DNA of 64,000 nt from the NCBI GenBank assembly GCA_965238125.1, contig OZ250179.1:3596001-3660000 (forward strand). The letters run 5' to 3'. This DNA comes from UBA6623 sp965238125. GTDB lineage: Bacteria; Acidobacteriota; Terriglobia; Bryobacterales; UBA6623. The notes beneath the pieces were generated by a model. The model was not told where the DNA came from. It searched no databases and saw only the letters and a program-made list of their open reading frames with translations. Both the position numbers and the translations under genes were made by a program. Below are positions 1-9,221 of this stretch, one piece after another. Position 1 is the stretch's first letter. Each line of letters begins with the position of its first letter.

Positions 1-1990
1 TTCAAACCGATCTGTACCCGGCGGCGCAACTCGATGTCTTGCAGCCAGTCGAGCGTGAACAGAGTGCGCTCGATGCGGCCGAGTTCGCGCAGCGCTAGCG
101 CCAGGCCGTTCTGACGCGGGTAACTGCCGAGCTTGCGCAGCATCAACGAGGCCGTTACCGTCCCTTGCTGGATCGACGCCGCGAGTCGCAAGATGGCATC
201 CCAGTGGGCGCGGATCCGTTTGACGTTGACGCTGCCACCGATCAGCCTAGCGAGCGTCGGGTAGCGCTTCGCGTCGCCGTGGATATACAAGCGCTTGTCG
301 GCCAGGTCACGGATGCGCGGCGCGAAGCGGAAGCCCAGCAGATGCATCAGTGCGAACACATGATCGGTGAAGCCCGTCGTGTCGGTGTAGTGCTCTTCGA
401 TGCGTAGATCGGACTCGTGGTAGAGCAAGCCGTCCAGCACATGGGTCGCGTCGCGCACCGTGGCGTTGATGACTTTGGTGTGGAAGGGCGCGTAGTGGTC
501 GGAGACGTGGGTGTAGAACTGCACGCCCGGTTCCGAGCCGTACCTCGGATTCATCTGGCCAGCGAACTGACCGCGGCCCCCGGCTTTGAAGTGTTGGCCG
601 TCCGACGAGGAGGTAGCACCTTTGCCCCACCACAAGGCGAAGGGCTGGCGGTACTGCGCGTTGACCACCTCGGCCAGCGCCGCCGAATAGGTTTCATCTC
701 GGATGTGCCAGGCCTGCAACCACGAGAGTTTGGCGTAGCTTGCTCCGGGGCAGGATTCCGCCATTTTGGTCAACCCCAGGTTGATCGCATCGGCGAGCAC
801 AGCCGTCAGCAATAAGCTCTTGTCTGCGGCCGTCCCGCCGCTTTTGAGGTGCGTGAAATGACGGGTAAAGCCGGTCCAATCGTCCACTTCGAGGAGCAGC
901 TCGGTGATTTTCAAGTGGGGCAACAACCCGTACGCTCGGCGCATCAGCGCGTCGGCTTCCGGCGGCACAGCGCTGTCGAGGGGGGTGAGCTTGAGGCCCG
1001 TACCGCTGATGGACGCATCCGGCAGCTGGTCCTGCGCCGCGAGCCTTTCCACCGTTTGCAGCTCGCGCTCCAACACGGCCAGCCGCGCCTCCAAGAACCG
1101 CTCACAGTCGGTCTCCACCGCCAGGCCCAGTGCTTGCTGCTCACGCTGTGCCGAGAAACGCGACGGCGGCAAGAGGTACTCCTCGAAGTCTTTGAACTGG
1201 CGCGAGCCCCGTACCCAGACATCGCCGGAGCGCAGCGAATTCTTGAGTTCCGAGAGCACGCACAACTCGTAGAACCGGCGATCCAAACCGTCCGGCGTAT
1301 GCACCAGACTTTTCCAGCGTTTGCGAACGAAGGACGTCGGCGCGTCGTCTGGTACTTTGCGCGCTTGTCGCTTGTTCATGTCTTTGAGCACTTCAACAGC
1401 TCCCATCACGGCGCACGCCGCCGGCGCAGCCTTCATGGTCAGCGCCTCCAGCAGTGCCGGCGTGTAGCGCCGGAGCTGGTTGAAGCCGTCGCCGACCAAC
1501 GGTAAGTAGTCGAAGTCCTCCGGCTGAGCCAGCTTCTCCGCTTCGGTGACGCTCTCGCTGAACACCTCCCACGGCAGAATCGTCTCGATGGCGGCGAACG
1601 GGTCACCGCCCGTTTGCTTGGCCTCCAGCAAGGCCCGGCCGATGCGAGAATACAGGCGGACCTTGTCATTGATCGCCTTGCCGAACTGTTGGAAGCGATC
1701 GGCGTGGCGGCGCTTGGCGCGGTTGAACAGCGTGCCGATGAGGCGGTCGTGCAGGTCGATGATCTCGTCGATCAATGTGGCGCGAGTGTCGAGCAGGAGC
1801 GCCGTCAGAGTGGCGTAGCGCCGCTTGCTCTCTAGGTCGCCTAGATGCTGGGCGGTCATTTGGCCGCCTTCGCGAGCCAGTTTCATTAGGCGGTTCTGGT
1901 GGACGGTGTGGTCCAAGCTCTCCGGCAATCCAAGCTCGCGGATAGCTTTTAGTCGCTCTAGGTCTTCGACCGCCTGAAAGAGTTTTTGTT
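1..1990 (-). pseudogene. tnpA: Tn3-family transposase, N-terminally truncated and running off the window
   Basis: The minus strand is open in one frame from about 1990 to base 1, roughly 660 codons with no stop. The translation contains hallmark Tn3 transposase segments: SSSDGQHFKAGGRGQFAGQ near 560-615, EEHYTDTTGFTDHVFALMHL near 340-400, and VHQNRLMKLAREGGQ near 1860-1905. These belong to the DDE_Tnp_Tn3 catalytic region and the domain before it. Full-length family members are about 1000 residues, so the N-terminal part is missing. It stops at the junction with the IS630 relic near 1980. The C terminus lies beyond the window. No start codon or terminal repeat is visible. It is probably a non-functional remnant, but the missing 3' end cannot be judged. 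Confidence 0.85.
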
Positions 1991-3090
1991 GTAGCCAAAT
2001 TTTTCCCGGGCGGCCCGGCGGTCGAACTTCCAGTTGATCTTCACTTGGTCACGGTTCACGCGATCTTTCCACGAGCGCGTCTCGCGCTTGAGGGTCTTCA
2101 GGTCGGGGATACGCCGGCTTCCCAGACACTGGCGGGAATACAAACTGAGTTCAATCTCGGCCTGATTGAGCCAACTGCCGTGTATCGGAGTCGGATAGAT
2201 CGTCAGCCGGCTCCACATCTCATCTGCTTGCTCTTCCCCGTAGTAAGTCCCTCAATGATTTTTTGCAGTGGATGTTCAGATTGTCCCAGACCAGGTGGAT
2301 CGTCCGCGCCGCAGGATAACGGCGCAGCAGCGATCCCAGCGTCTTGGCGAACTGCACCGCCGTACGATTCGGCGTCGCGCAGGTGAAATGCCGCCCGGCT
2401 TTCGGCTCCACCACGGCAAAGACATTGGCCGTGCCGCAGCGCTGGTACTCGTTGTCCCGCTTGGCCGTGTGGCCGGGCGCTGCCGGGCGGGGCAGCCGCA
2501 CTTCCTTGTGCAGGAAGATCGGTTTCTCGTCCAGGCAGACGACCGGCTCGGCAGCGTCATAAGGCCTTTCATACAGTGCCAGGACATCTTCCATGCGCTC
2601 GATGTATTTCTCATCCAGCGCCGCCACGCACCACATTTTTTTCCCGCCACGGCTTGAAGTCGTGGCTCTCAAGAAGTACCCGAATCGTCTCTCGCCCGGC
2701 TCGCGGCACGAGCTTGCGCTTGACCGCTTCTTGGGCAATCAGCCGCACCGTCCAGCGCGCCCGGCCCGCGGGCGGATCACTGCACACCATGGCGATGATG
2801 CGCTGTTTCTCGCCGGCCCCGAGCAGGGGAGCCGCCCCGGGCCGCTGTTTGTCGTGGAGGGCGCGCTCGATGCCTCCCTGTTCATAGCGCCGGCCAATCT
2901 CCCGCACCGCCTTGGAGCTGAGTTGAACATGGGTGGCCACCTCGGAAGCAGCTTGGCCGGCGTCGAGCTGCAGCAGAGTCAGCGCCCGTAACACGGTGCG
3001 TACGGGCTGGATTCCCTTCCGCAGCAACTAGCGGAGTTCTTTACGGTCCCGTTGGGAGAGGCGCACGGAGAGACGACGATAGGCGCGCAT
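1958..3090 (-). pseudogene. IS630-family transposase, one nonsense codon and two frameshifts
   Basis: A complete IS630 transposase can be reassembled on the minus strand from an ATG at 3090, but it is broken three times. An in-frame TAG lies at 3028-3030 after about 20 codons. A frame change of one base falls in the A7 run at 2636-2642, just after HDFKPWREK. A second one-base change falls near 2240-2250. The parts give an N-terminal helix-turn-helix region (QAASEVATHVQLSSKAVREI), then DDE segments with VVCLDEKPIFLH, HLVWDNLNIH and HGSWLNQAEIE, which supply the D, D and E. The C terminus runs directly into the Tn3 frame at about 1980, so the end of this element is unclear. The A7 run may be a programmed slippage site, but the other two lesions make this copy dead. 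Confidence 0.85.
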
Positions 3091-3139
3091 GGCCTATTGT
3101 AGGCCAAACCATTCCCGCCGCAAAGTGTTCTAAAGAACT

Positions 3140-3509
3140 TTTTCAGGCGGTCAGAGACCTAGTACGGTTCTACAACAAGCGCGGCACGGCCGAGCAGTGG
3201 ATCAAAGAGGGCAAGCAGGCGACGCACTGGACGCGGTTGTCATGCCATCGTTTTCGGGCCAACGAAGTGCGACTGCAACTGAGCGTGCTGGCCTACAACC
3301 TGGGCAACCTGTGGCGGCGGCTCGGGCTGCCGCACAGGATCAAGAGCTGGTCGCTGACGAGCTTGCAACACCGCTTGATGAAGACGGGTGGTAGGCTGGT
3401 CAAGCACGCGCGGTACTATTGGCTGCTGCTGGCCGAGGGGCATCTGAACCGCAGGCTGTTCGGCGACATGCTGCACAGGATCTGGGCGCTGCCGCTGCCG
3501 AGCGGGTAG
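3140..3509 (+). pseudogene. IS1380-family transposase, C-terminal fragment
   Basis: One frame from about 3140 to the stop at 3507-3509 reads VRFYNKRGTAEQWIKEGK, then LSCHRFRANEVRLQLSVLAY, then RLVKHARYYWLLLAEGHLN. This is the last ~120 residues of an IS1380-type (DDE group 1) transposase, including the YNKRG...E...K motif around the last catalytic glutamate. The N-terminal ~300 residues are absent. The left edge adjoins the IS630 relic, with a short palindrome (ggcctattgtaggcc) at 3091-3105 between them. The last ~120 bp recur, about 90 percent identical and in the same orientation, at 5183-5305 on the far side of the alcohol dehydrogenase gene. Confidence 0.85.
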
Positions 3510-3857
3510 CGTTGACCGGGTGAGGACCAACAGTTTTGGCTCCAAAAAAGTTTCGCAGAGAGCAGTGTCGGCCGGAGCGCCGTTCAGCCCGCTCAATCAA
3601 CGTCTGTGAGCGGACGGACGAGCCCTGGCGCCTACCGGCGGAGGTGGTGTGCAGGGTTCAGTACGAAAAGACGTGGTCTTCGGGGCAGCGCGGGTGTATA
3701 CTGCGACCGTGCCAGGGCCAAAATGGAAATCCTGGCTTAGATTGATAGTGTGACTCCAGCCGAATACTCGATATTGCGGTTTGTCTACTCAAAAGACGAG
3801 TTAACTTGACAATGCCAACGACATTCCTGGTCCGAGAAGGACGAAAAAAGGAGCAGC
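3510..3857. other. Gap between IS1380 fragment and alcohol dehydrogenase
   Basis: No gene is supported in this 348-bp stretch. It holds the left copy of a 17-bp inverted repeat (3800-3816) and the ribosome binding site of the alcohol dehydrogenase (aaaaggag, ending about 6 bases before its GTG). The left repeat contains a TTGACA hexamer, but I see no good -10 hexamer at the right distance toward the gene. Confidence 0.6.
3800..3816 (+). repeat. 17-bp inverted repeat, left copy
   Basis: The sequence gttaacttgacaatgcc is found here and its exact reverse complement at 5166-5182. The two copies enclose the alcohol dehydrogenase gene. Similarity stops on both sides of the 17 bases. Confidence 0.8.
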
Positions 3858-5003
3858 GTGCCTGAGACAGCTAAGGCCGTCACGATAGTCGAGCCATACA
3901 GAATCGAGGTGCGCGAGTACAAAATTCCACCGCTGCGGCCGGGCGGGCTGCTGCTGCGGATGGAGATGAGCGGCATCTGCGGCACCGACAAACACACCTA
4001 TCGCGGCGAGACCACTCAGTACGGAGGGACGGTCAACGAACAAACTTCGCCTTTTCCACTGATCCCGGGCCATGAGAACGTCGGAATCGTCGCGGATATT
4101 ACGCCCGGCGTGGTCGATTTCTACGGCGAACCGTTGAAGGTGGGCGACCGCATAGCGATGTGCCCTGACGTGGTGTGCGGCAAGTGCTACACCTGCCGCC
4201 ACATCTTCGGATACTCCTGGTGCGAGCACTGGCGTGGTTATGGCAATTCGTTCCGGGCCACCGAGGACCCCTTGATGGGTGGTTGGGCGGAGTACATGGT
4301 GATTATCCCGGAGGCATTCATTTACAAGGTGCCGGATGGTCTCGCGCCGGAACTGGCGGTTTATACCGAGGTCATGGCCTGCGCCTATGCGTTGGACAAG
4401 GCAAAAGAATTCTCGTCACTCGCCTCGGAAGGCTTCCTGACTGACGACTCCGTGCTGATCCAGGGCGTTGGCCCCTTGGGGCTGTGCCACCTGATCAAAG
4501 CGCGAATGATGGGCGCAGGCACGATTATTGCGGTCGACAAGTCCGATTATCGCCTGAACATGGCGAAAACTTTTGGCGCGGACCACGTCATCAACGTGTC
4601 TAAGACAACTGCGGAAGAACGCATCCAGCTAGTACACGATTGGACGAGAAGTCGCGGGATCGATCTCGCCGTTGAATGCGTGGGCGACCCGGAGGCGGTG
4701 CCGGAGGCATTGCACATGATCCGGCGCGGCGGGATGTACATTCTGGAGGGCGTATTCGTCGATATGGGCGATATCCTGTTGAACCCTCACTTGATCGTCA
4801 GCAAGGCGCTGCGGCTGGTCGGGTTGAGCAACCACCCATTCACGGCCTACCGTCCGACAATGGAACTGATGCTGCGCTACCAGGATCAGATGCCCCTGAA
4901 TACGTTCGTGACTCACTGCTTCCCGCTAGAACAGGTCCAGCAGGCAATGGACACAGCACTCGGTCTGGAGTGCATGAAAGTTGTCTTTACGCCGAGGCAT
5001 TGA
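3858..5003 (+). CDS. Zinc-dependent alcohol dehydrogenase, MDR family
   Basis: This 381-residue protein is a medium-chain dehydrogenase/reductase and should oxidise or reduce an alcohol/aldehyde pair with NAD(P). The catalytic zinc site is visible as SGICGTDKH (Cys41) and GHEN (His72, Glu73), with Glu171 nearby. A structural zinc lobe follows with Cys107, 110, 113 and 122. The nucleotide-binding turn is GVGPLG at 203-208. The start is a GTG preceded by aaaaggag. The substrate cannot be deduced; the insertion around residues 50-65 and the WCEHWRGYGN segment are distinctive. The gene is intact although everything around it is broken transposase, and it lies inside 17-bp inverted repeats, so it looks like cargo. 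Family assignment is secure, specificity unknown. Confidence 0.93.
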   Translation: MPETAKAVTIVEPYRIEVREYKIPPLRPGGLLLRMEMSGICGTDKHTYRGETTQYGGTVNEQTSPFPLIPGHENVGIVADITPGVVDFYGEPLKVGDRIAMCPDVVCGKCYTCRHIFGYSWCEHWRGYGNSFRATEDPLMGGWAEYMVIIPEAFIYKVPDGLAPELAVYTEVMACAYALDKAKEFSSLASEGFLTDDSVLIQGVGPLGLCHLIKARMMGAGTIIAVDKSDYRLNMAKTFGADHVINVSKTTAEERIQLVHDWTRSRGIDLAVECVGDPEAVPEALHMIRRGGMYILEGVFVDMGDILLNPHLIVSKALRLVGLSNHPFTAYRPTMELMLRYQDQMPLNTFVTHCFPLEQVQQAMDTALGLECMKVVFTPRH

Positions 5004-5165
5004 ACTCTTCCGGCTGAAATGGTGCACAAGAGCGGGATGTTTTGTGAAAGGCTATACCGCAGAGATCTTTGCCCTATATTATATGGGCACTTCAGGACGC
5101 TCCCGGTAGGGTCGAGAGCTGGCGCGTTGGCGCGTAGGACGCTCGCTTGGCCTTGTCCGGGCTTC

Positions 5166-5182
5166 GGCATTGTCAAGTTAAC
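5166..5182 (-). repeat. 17-bp inverted repeat, right copy
   Basis: This is ggcattgtcaagttaac, the exact reverse complement of 3800-3816. The second IS1380 fragment begins directly after it, at 5183. Confidence 0.8.
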
Positions 5183-5305
5183 GGCGGTCGGCTGGTCAAG
5201 CACGCGCGGTATTACTGGCTGCTGCTGGCCGAGGGGCATCTGAACCGCAGGCTGTTCGGCGACATGCTGCGTCGGATCTGGGCGCTGCCTGTGCCGGGTG
5301 GTTAG
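5183..5305 (+). pseudogene. IS1380-family transposase tail, second fragment
   Basis: The frame GGRLVKHARYYWLLLAEGHL continuing to a TAG at 5303-5305 repeats the last ~40 residues of the IS1380 fragment at 3387-3509, about 90 percent identical in DNA. It starts exactly at the right 17-bp inverted repeat. It is a dead fragment, useful as a marker of how the alcohol dehydrogenase region was inserted or duplicated. Confidence 0.8.
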
Positions 5306-5529
5306 GGCCGTCCCTTTCGGGCAGGAAATCTGGGCGTTGAGGAAGCAGGGTCGGAGGGGTGTGCGACCAATCGGCTGAGCAGCAGCGAGACGGGCTCAGC
5401 GGACGACAAGAACTGGCCATGGGAACCCTTCGATGCCGTCGTGGCCTGCCTTACGAGGCAAAGTCGTTGCCTTCAGGAGAAGAGAGGGAGTACCATGTTC
5501 GAGTCGGAGTTCCAAATCGGAAATTCTGG

Positions 5530-5695
5530 CTAAGGGGATGTGGCATTGAGTCGGGCGAGTTCGCGTTGCGCGATGTGGTCGGGCTGGATCGCTAGGGCTC
5601 GCCGGTATTGGGCTATCGCCTCATCAGGACGTCCGAGCTGCTCGTAGCAGTAGCGAGGAGAGCTTCTCCAGTTGCTTAGCATGTCCTTGTCACCG
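5530..5695 (-). pseudogene. TPR-protein remnant
   Basis: The minus strand reads CYEQLGRPDEAIAQYRRALA, then IQPDHIAQRELARLN, then a stop at 5530-5532. That is a canonical tetratricopeptide repeat and a C-terminal tail. No upstream start or further repeats can be joined to it, so it is a fragment, possibly of a third TPR gene related to the two that follow. The rest of 5306-5925 shows nothing I can support. Confidence 0.5.
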
Positions 5696-5925
5696 TGCTG
5701 TCCCTACCACCCCGCCGGAGTGACCGGACGCTGCAGTCAGTCTGCGCCCTGCCATGCTGCCTTCACCCGTGATAAGGGGGCTCGGCCTCCGGGGTAATTA
5801 CTTTTCGAGGCCACCTGTGGGTTCACTTCCGTTACGGCCCGGTGACTCGCTCACCATCCCCAGGATGGCTTGAGGCCCGGCCGGATGCCGGTCAGTCGGG
5901 CCGGGGATGCGACGGAGAGGAGGCG

Positions 5926-7626
5926 CTAAGGCGGCGCCATGCCCCCCGATCGGACCTGAGAATCCCTTATGGCTTGCCGACGTCGATGGCGGGCGAGGAC
6001 GGCGCGGCCCTTCTCGGGCTTGCCGTTGCGCACCAGGGCGAGTCCGTAGGAATAGTAGGCTTCGCGCATGGACGGAGCCAGGCGGACGGCTTTTTCGAGA
6101 AGTTCCTCGGCCGGCGCATAGCGCTTTTCCGAGAGATGGTGCTTTCCCAGTCGGTAGAGCGCTTCGGCGGAGTTCGCCTCGCGTTCCAGCGCTGTCTGGA
6201 AAGCCGCCTCGGCCTGTTTGCGACGCCCCAGGAGGTTTTCGGCGATTCCCAAGCGTATCCAATAGCGCGCCGGGGCCTTCGCTCCAGCGAGATCGATAGC
6301 ACGGCGGTAGCTCTTCCAAGCGGCTTGGGGCTGTGCCGAGAATTCGTGGAGCGACCCGGCGTAGTAGTGAAGATCTGGGTTGTCGGGGTGCAGGTTGAGG
6401 CCGGCCTCGACGAACGCCAAGCCCACGCGTGGCGTGCCGAGTTCCTGGCAGACAAGCCCGATCGCACCGTAAGGTTCGGCGGCGGCCGGGTTGCTGCCGA
6501 GCGCCAACAGAAGAACTTCAAGGGCAGAGCCCCAATGCCTGCCGGCCAGGAGGGTTTGTCCGAATGAGTTCAATAGGCGGGCTTGCTCGACTCGGCCCGG
6601 CTTCGTGTCGGAGGGAGGCGTGAGACCGGAGCAATTCGCGCGGGACTGAATCACATAGAACAACTTGGCGCCCTCGCCGAGCTTGGCTGCTCCCTGTTCC
6701 AGACGCGCGACCGCCTGTTCGATGTTCCCGCGCTCGAGATGAAACATGCCGAGGTGCAGATCGCTCGATGCTCTTTCGGGCGCTTGTTCGGCGGCCCGCG
6801 CCAGCTCGGCGCCAGCCTGCTCCCATTGCCCAAGGCGAGCCAACGCCGATCCCAGCAGGTAGCGGTATTCGACCGGAGGAGAGGAAGGCGGGATCGCGCG
6901 CAGCGTCTCCGCGGCCGCTTCATACTCATCAAGCTGGAAATGCGACAGCGCCCGATACATGCCCGTTTCGTAATGGCCCGGCTCGGCGCGCTCGGCTTCG
7001 TCGAACGCCTCGATTGCCTGCCGATAAAGCAAGTAGTCGAAGAAGAGCTTGCCGATCCGACTAGCTGTAGTCGCGGAAGGGGAACGCAAGGCCAGCGGCA
7101 GCAGGAGATCTACCGCGTCCCCGTCGAGGCCGCGTGCGAGATAGGCTCGGCCCAATGCCAAGGTCGCCGCACTGTGGCGAATGCCGCCGCGATACGCGTG
7201 TTCGAGCAGGTGGAGCGCGTCGGCACTATTTTCCGGCTTTTGTTCCCGCGCGAACGACAGCACACAAATTCCGGCCTCGTAAGAAAGGGATGGCGAAGGC
7301 GACCCGGTTTGGGCGGCATCCCGCAGGATGTCGCAGGCCTCGACCTTCTGCCCCAATCCGCGCAGCGCCTTAGCCCAGGCTTCCGCGAAACGCGACAAAT
7401 CTTCCCCTTCGGTGCGCGCTTGCTTGAAATGGAGCTCGGCTGCGGGGTAATCGCCTCGGGCTAGAGCCGCGCGGCCCAGGACGCTTTCGGTAGTCTCGCC
7501 GGCAGACTGGGCGCCACCCAAGAACAAAGCGGAGAGGATGAGGCCCCCGATAAGGAGGACGGGGGTCGAGCGAACATGGCCCGGCGACCGCGGGAACAAG
7601 GCGCAAAGAAGATTCGCGAGGCTCAC
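5926..7626 (-). CDS. Tetratricopeptide repeat protein with N-terminal membrane or signal segment
   Basis: The 566-residue protein has a hydrophobic segment near residues 22-42 (VLLIGGLILSALFLGGAQSA) that may be a signal peptide or anchor. Many TPR motifs follow along the rest of the chain (AALARGDYPAAELHFKQA, ALYRLGKHHLSEKRYAPAEE). TPR arrays are scaffolds for protein contacts; no catalytic domain is present. The C terminus is basic. It lies 21 bases downstream of the TPR gene at 7648-9135 on the same strand, so the two are probably one transcript with this gene second. Acidobacterial genomes often carry such exported TPR pairs. The exact role is unknown. Confidence 0.8.
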   Translation of the reverse strand: MSLANLLCALFPRSPGHVRSTPVLLIGGLILSALFLGGAQSAGETTESVLGRAALARGDYPAAELHFKQARTEGEDLSRFAEAWAKALRGLGQKVEACDILRDAAQTGSPSPSLSYEAGICVLSFAREQKPENSADALHLLEHAYRGGIRHSAATLALGRAYLARGLDGDAVDLLLPLALRSPSATTASRIGKLFFDYLLYRQAIEAFDEAERAEPGHYETGMYRALSHFQLDEYEAAAETLRAIPPSSPPVEYRYLLGSALARLGQWEQAGAELARAAEQAPERASSDLHLGMFHLERGNIEQAVARLEQGAAKLGEGAKLFYVIQSRANCSGLTPPSDTKPGRVEQARLLNSFGQTLLAGRHWGSALEVLLLALGSNPAAAEPYGAIGLVCQELGTPRVGLAFVEAGLNLHPDNPDLHYYAGSLHEFSAQPQAAWKSYRRAIDLAGAKAPARYWIRLGIAENLLGRRKQAEAAFQTALEREANSAEALYRLGKHHLSEKRYAPAEELLEKAVRLAPSMREAYYSYGLALVRNGKPEKGRAVLARHRRRQAIRDSQVRSGGMAPP

Positions 7627-7647
7627 AGATGCTTAAGACGCACTCCC

Positions 7648-9135
7648 TTACTGCGCTTCGGAGGGTTGGTTCGCGGCCGAGCGCAGCCGTTGCGCAGTGC
7701 GGGCCGAGCTTTTCGCCTCTTCCAGTCGCCCTGCCGAACGCAAAGCGACGGCCAACAGAACATGCACGCTCGCGTCGTCGGGCCGGTCGCGCAACAAATC
7801 ACGGTAAGCGGCAATCCCTTCGTTGTACAACTTTTGTTTGACGAGCGCCCGCGCTAACGAGCGTCGCGCTTCCCATAACTCGGGACGCGCTTTGACGGCG
7901 GCGCGTAGGTGCTCCAGTGCCTTCCCGGGTCGGCCCTGGTTCAAGTGGGTCTTTCCCAACAAGAAATGCGCGGTCCCGTGATGAGGGTTTCCCGCCAGCT
8001 CCTTCGCAAGGTAAACCGCGGCCTCGTCAAATCGATTCATCTTCCACAACACGCGCCCCACGGCGTACTGTACTCCGGGGGCGTCGGGACGCAACTCGGC
8101 CGCCTTCTGAAACTCGGCCAACGCCTTGTCGAACTCCAGCCGCGCGCCTTTTTCGAACGCCTCGCCTCGCAGCAGCCGAGCACGGTAGGAACCGGGGTAG
8201 AGATCGAGCAACGTTTCGGCCGTCTCTCTCGACAGGCTTGCGTAGATCTCCCCGAGTTCATAGAGCGCGTCGGGATCGCCGGGCGCGGCGTCGACCACGT
8301 CGTGCAACCGATGGGCTTCCGCGGAATTGCGTTGACGCGCCCTTTCGTCGAACTCTTTCAGGAAAGGGCCTGCCTCGGCATACCCGCGGCCTTCGCGGGA
8401 ATAGATTCTTTGCTTGACCACGTGCGCCTCGGCGAAAGCGGCGTTGGCCGCGATCGCTCGTTCGGCGGCGGCGAGCGCGGCCTGCCATACACCGTCCGCC
8501 GCCAGGTCTTTCGCCGCGAGCAAATGCGCCGGCGCGGAATCGGGCGCGACCTTGGAGAGCTTGCCGTGGAGTTCGTCGGAATACTCGGCGTAGCTGCGTG
8601 CCAGCAAATGCATCCCTTCGAGGTCTTCGGGGTTCAGTTCCGCGGCCTGCTCCAGCGAGGCGATCGCCTCCCGGTGTTGTCCGAGGGCTCGGCGCGACGC
8701 TCCGAGCCAATAGTGCGCGAGGTGTTGATCACCCGCGATTTCAGGAGCCTCGGCCAGCGTCGCCTCGGCTTCGACGAAGCGGTTGGCGCGGTAGTAGCTG
8801 ATTCCCAAATAAAGGGATGCCCCGGGCAGAGCGGCGTCGAGCGTCAGAGCCTTTTCGAGGGGCGGTACGGCCTCCAAGTACATGCCCTGCATGTGGTAAG
8901 CCAGCCCCAGGCCGCGATGGACCCAAGCCTCGCCCGGACGCAGCGCCGCCATTTCTGAATAGGCTCGAGCGAGTTCCGTGAAATTCTTGGCTTCGCCGGC
9001 TTGGCGGGCCACCCCCGACCAATGTTCGAAACGCTCCGCCCGGCCGGGAGGTGTCTGCGCCGCGAGTAAGGCCGCCGCGGGCAGCAGCAGCAAGCCGCCC
9101 AGCCAAAACGCTCGATGCGGGCCGTTGCGCGGCAT
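7648..9135 (-). CDS. Tetratricopeptide repeat protein, exported
   Basis: From the ATG at 9135 this is a 495-residue protein with a signal peptide (WLGGLLLLPAAALLAAQ) followed by TPR units across nearly all of its length (AWVHRGLGLAYHMQGMYLEA, YLGISYYRANRFVEAEATLA, HYWLGASRRALGQHREAI). It probably acts as a periplasmic or membrane-bound scaffold. A longer reading frame begins at a TTG at 9171, but that TTG sits on the -35 hexamer of a plausible promoter, so I prefer 9135. The second TPR gene follows after 21 bases. Function beyond protein binding cannot be stated. Confidence 0.8.
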   Translation of the reverse strand: MPRNGPHRAFWLGGLLLLPAAALLAAQTPPGRAERFEHWSGVARQAGEAKNFTELARAYSEMAALRPGEAWVHRGLGLAYHMQGMYLEAVPPLEKALTLDAALPGASLYLGISYYRANRFVEAEATLAEAPEIAGDQHLAHYWLGASRRALGQHREAIASLEQAAELNPEDLEGMHLLARSYAEYSDELHGKLSKVAPDSAPAHLLAAKDLAADGVWQAALAAAERAIAANAAFAEAHVVKQRIYSREGRGYAEAGPFLKEFDERARQRNSAEAHRLHDVVDAAPGDPDALYELGEIYASLSRETAETLLDLYPGSYRARLLRGEAFEKGARLEFDKALAEFQKAAELRPDAPGVQYAVGRVLWKMNRFDEAAVYLAKELAGNPHHGTAHFLLGKTHLNQGRPGKALEHLRAAVKARPELWEARRSLARALVKQKLYNEGIAAYRDLLRDRPDDASVHVLLAVALRSAGRLEEAKSSARTAQRLRSAANQPSEAQ

Positions 9136-9141
9136 GGCTCC

Positions 9142-9171
9142 ATTATAAGAAACGGGGTATCGAGGCCCCAA
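9142..9171 (-). promoter_or_regulatory. Predicted sigma70-type promoter for the TPR operon
   Basis: On the minus strand TTGGGG (9171-9166) and TATAAT (9147-9142) are separated by 18 bases. The TATAAT ends only 6 bases before the preferred ATG at 9135, so transcription should begin at or near the start codon and the mRNA may be leaderless. Confidence 0.5.
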
Positions 9172-9221
9172 AGCCGCGATACCCCGCGAAGGTCAAATCA
9201 AGTTAGCCCAAACCCGCGACG

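Noticed and set aside
5059..5092. Hairpin around gccctatattatatgggc as a terminator after the alcohol dehydrogenase
   Set aside because: The arms do not pair beyond four bases and no T tract follows.
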